Positions 62,333 to 64,000 of a stretch of 64,000 nt of DNA are shown here, piece by piece. The first letter of the stretch is position 1; the number at the start of each line of letters is the position of its first letter. Source of the DNA: an uncultured Bacteroidales bacterium (GTDB lineage: Bacteria > Bacteroidota > Bacteroidia > Bacteroidales > FEN-979); the NCBI GenBank assembly GCA_903877385.1, contig CAIRDP010000053.1:62001-126000 (forward strand), written 5' to 3'. Position numbers and translations under genes: made by a program. Below the pieces are notes generated by a model, which was not told the DNA's origin, searched no databases, and saw only the letters and a list, made by a program, of their open reading frames with translations.

Positions 62333-63508
62333 ATGCTTCTTAAATGCTTTACTTTTACAGCTAAATCAGAAGGCAATTTGTTTGAAGAAAATTACGATCT
62401 GTCCATTATAGGAGGCGGTCCGGCAGGAACAGCCTGCGCTCTTTCTTTAAAGGAGTCGGGACTGCGGATTGCTTTATTCGACAAGCAGAAATTCCCGAAA
62501 GACAAGGTTTGCGGAGATGCCATACCCGGAGAAGCTATTGAAACCTTAAAGAACATTATCCCGGATTTCGACATTGAGTTCGGGAAGATCACACAAAAAC
62601 TCAGGATCAGGGGATCGGTATTCCATTACAACAACAGGGCGTTTCGGCAGCGTTGGGACAATGAGGCCTATACATGCAGGAGGTTTTATTTTGACGAATT
62701 TTTATTATCTCAGGTTGCCTCTCAGCCTCTTACCCGCATTTACAGGGGTGAAAATATCGGTGACCTCAGCAGGACACCTGATGGTTTTATTTTGAGGACA
62801 ACAGACGGAGGACTGAAAATCAGCTGTCACATGATAGTGGGTTGTGATGGCGTCAACGGTCTTACTTCGAGAATTCTTGGCAGGAATACAATTAGCAGGA
62901 AACACCATGTTTCAGCAGTCAGGGCTTATTTCAAAGGAGTTTCAGGGGTTCGTGAAGACCAAACAGAGTTTTATGCCGGAGCGAATTACGGCTCAGGGTA
63001 CTTCTGGATTTTTCCCATTTACGAAGGATTGGTAAATGCCGGGTTTGGTATTTTATCCGATGAAATATTATCCGCAAACATCAATTTAAAGGAAGCTTTT
63101 ACAGGCATTTTGCAAGGGAAGGGACCGGTACATAAAAAGTTCAGTTTGGCTGAACAATGCGGCCCGCTTGAAAGCCGGGGGATCCCTCTTGGCTCATTTA
63201 ACCCGGTAAGGTCAGGTGAGAGATTTGTTCTTGCCGGCGATGCCGCATCACTCGCTGACCCCCTAAGCGGCGCCGGCATAGGGAATGCAATTGTAAGCGG
63301 GAATGCAGCGGCTGCGCAAGTTTTGAGATGTTTCAGATCAGGAGATTTCAGCAACCAGACAATGAAAGCTTATGATATTGATTTGAAGAAAAGGCTTGGA
63401 ATGGAACTCATGAAAAACACAATAATCAGGAAAACCTTTACCAGGTTCCCTTTAATTGCCCATCTTGCTTTTTTATTCGGAGAAAAGTTCAGCGATCAGA
63501 TTGGATAA
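62333..63508 (+). CDS. FAD-dependent oxidoreductase, geranylgeranyl-reductase-like
   Basis: 391 residues. The dinucleotide-binding motif is YDLSIIGGGPAGTACAL (residues ~21-37). Then follow DKQKFPKDKVCGDAIPGEA, where the KVCGD is a hallmark of geranylgeranyl-reductase-type flavoproteins, and RFVLAGDAASLADPLSGAGIGNA with the second FAD contact (GDAA). Members reduce isoprenoid double bonds or act as monooxygenases in quinone, archaeal-type lipid or polyketide pathways. The substrate is not evident. A shorter start at the TTG near residue 16 is possible because the first ~18 residues are not family-like. Confidence 0.87.
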   Translation: MLLKCFTFTAKSEGNLFEENYDLSIIGGGPAGTACALSLKESGLRIALFDKQKFPKDKVCGDAIPGEAIETLKNIIPDFDIEFGKITQKLRIRGSVFHYNNRAFRQRWDNEAYTCRRFYFDEFLLSQVASQPLTRIYRGENIGDLSRTPDGFILRTTDGGLKISCHMIVGCDGVNGLTSRILGRNTISRKHHVSAVRAYFKGVSGVREDQTEFYAGANYGSGYFWIFPIYEGLVNAGFGILSDEILSANINLKEAFTGILQGKGPVHKKFSLAEQCGPLESRGIPLGSFNPVRSGERFVLAGDAASLADPLSGAGIGNAIVSGNAAAAQVLRCFRSGDFSNQTMKAYDIDLKKRLGMELMKNTIIRKTFTRFPLIAHLAFLFGEKFSDQIG

Positions 63509-63577
63509 AACACCCGCTTATGCCAGCCTTCGCCTGCTCAGCCTTAGCATCTCATTCGATTGATTGTTAATATTCTA

Positions 63578-63591
63578 GGGGGGGGGGGGGG
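63578..63591 (+). repeat. 14-base homopolymeric G tract
   Basis: Fourteen uninterrupted G residues in the intergenic region between the FAD reductase and the ArsR gene. Such tracts are unstable in replication and difficult to assemble; the exact length may be uncertain. Confidence 0.8.
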
Positions 63592-63734
63592 TTAATTAAA
63601 ATCGGCAAAAAGTGGTCAGATGATCCGGCTTTTCCAGAGGGGAGTAATACAGTATTTGGTGGAAGGGAAAGTTTCATAATCATCTCATTATCTATTCGTA
63701 AATTTTCGCAGGTAAGTATTTACAGACAACAAAC

Positions 63735-63754
63735 TTATCGTATATTTGCGATAA
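63735..63754 (+). promoter_or_regulatory. ArsR promoter with overlapping operator
   Basis: TATATTTG (63741-63748) is an exact -7 element. It is enclosed by a perfect inverted repeat, TTATCG (63735-63740) and CGATAA (63749-63754), 11 bases before the ArsR ATG. A repressor bound there would block the promoter. Confidence 0.7.
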
Positions 63755-63764
63755 ACAATTTCCA

Positions 63765-64000
63765 ATGGCATATACAAGTACCGATTATAAAGAAGATGAA
63801 ATTCAAATGGCTCGGTTTGCTAAGGCATTGAGCCATCCAGCCAGAATTGCGATTGTCAAACTCCTTGCGTCTATGGACACCTGTTTCTGTGGCGAGATAG
63901 TGGAAGAATTACCAATAGCTCAAGCCACGGTATCCCAGCACCTCAAAGAATTAAAAGAATCAGGTCTGATTCAGGGATGTATCGAACCTCCAAAGATCAG
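63765..64000 (+). CDS. ArsR-family metalloregulator (5' part)
   Basis: The first 78 residues are visible; the gene continues beyond the window. The winged helix-turn-helix shows MARFAKALSHPARIAIVKLLA, then CFCGEIVEELPIAQATVSQHLKELKESGLI. Cys40 and Cys42 (CFC) sit just before the ELP segment, at the place of the ELCVC metal/metalloid-binding motif of ArsR/SmtB proteins, so it may sense arsenite or another thiophilic ion. The promoter is embedded in an inverted repeat, consistent with autorepression that is relieved by the metal. What it controls downstream is outside the window. Confidence 0.92.
   Translation, partial: MAYTSTDYKEDEIQMARFAKALSHPARIAIVKLLASMDTCFCGEIVEELPIAQATVSQHLKELKESGLIQGCIEPPKI

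Noticed and set aside
63592-63826. Open frame after the G tract with GKKWSDDPAFPEGSNTVFG
   Set aside because: It looks protein-like at first but has no start codon, overlaps the ArsR gene and its promoter, and matches no family I know.

Overview
The window looks like a chromosomal segment of a member of the Bacteroidota, probably an anaerobic or fermentative Bacteroidales-like lineage. The evidence is: many starts preceded by the Bacteroidota -7 element TAnnTTTG instead of a Shine-Dalgarno sequence; at least six exported proteins ending in a type IX secretion (T9SS) type A sorting domain; LruC-, FISUMP- and LamG-type surface proteins; and a fused oxygen-sensitive CoA-dehydratase activase. No rRNA, tRNA, CRISPR array, prophage or intact insertion sequence was recognised.

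Layout. 1-1540: the 3' end of a GH31 glycosidase and a small membrane protein. 1562-11207 (minus): three tandem TPR-containing hybrid histidine kinases (TPR-TM-HisKA-HATPase-REC-HPt) followed by a REC-only protein, apparently one operon. Two of the kinases carry heptanucleotide repeat arrays at the same point of their ATPase domains, where slippage would frameshift the gene; this is the most interesting signal in the window. 11575-20468 (plus): a double-length 2-hydroxyacyl-CoA dehydratase activase, then a TetR regulator with a predicted operator over its own promoter, and an EmrA/EmrB/TolC-type tripartite efflux system. 20539-34221: small enzymes and surface proteins (polysaccharide deacetylase-T9SS, PNPOx-like, exported RidA, FISUMP lipoprotein, SGNH esterase, ABC-F ATPase, BNR/sortilin-like T9SS protein, LruC/LamG lipoprotein, START protein). 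34419-36732: a second signalling group, a REC-HisKA_3 kinase with a LuxR-type regulator and a REC-only protein. 36762-46661: a CorC/HlyC protein, a second BNR T9SS protein, an EXPERA membrane protein and two tandem paralogous T9SS proteins.

46791-54977: an AraC regulator, a SnoaL-like lipoprotein and a YgiD-type dioxygenase, then an AdiA-like amino-acid decarboxylase with its APC antiporter (probable acid resistance), a membrane protein and an OmpL-like porin. 55065-58574: a T9SS protein with an Omp28-like domain and a FISUMP protein. 58575-59449 is a small gene graveyard: a FISUMP tail, a histidine kinase fused by an internal deletion, and a truncated DoxX gene next to an intact QorB-like reductase. 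60449-64000: a small membrane protein, a GNAT-like protein, an FAD-dependent reductase, a 14-base G tract, and the start of an ArsR regulator whose promoter is embedded in a perfect inverted repeat.

All domain calls come from reading the sequence against remembered family motifs; no database search was run.
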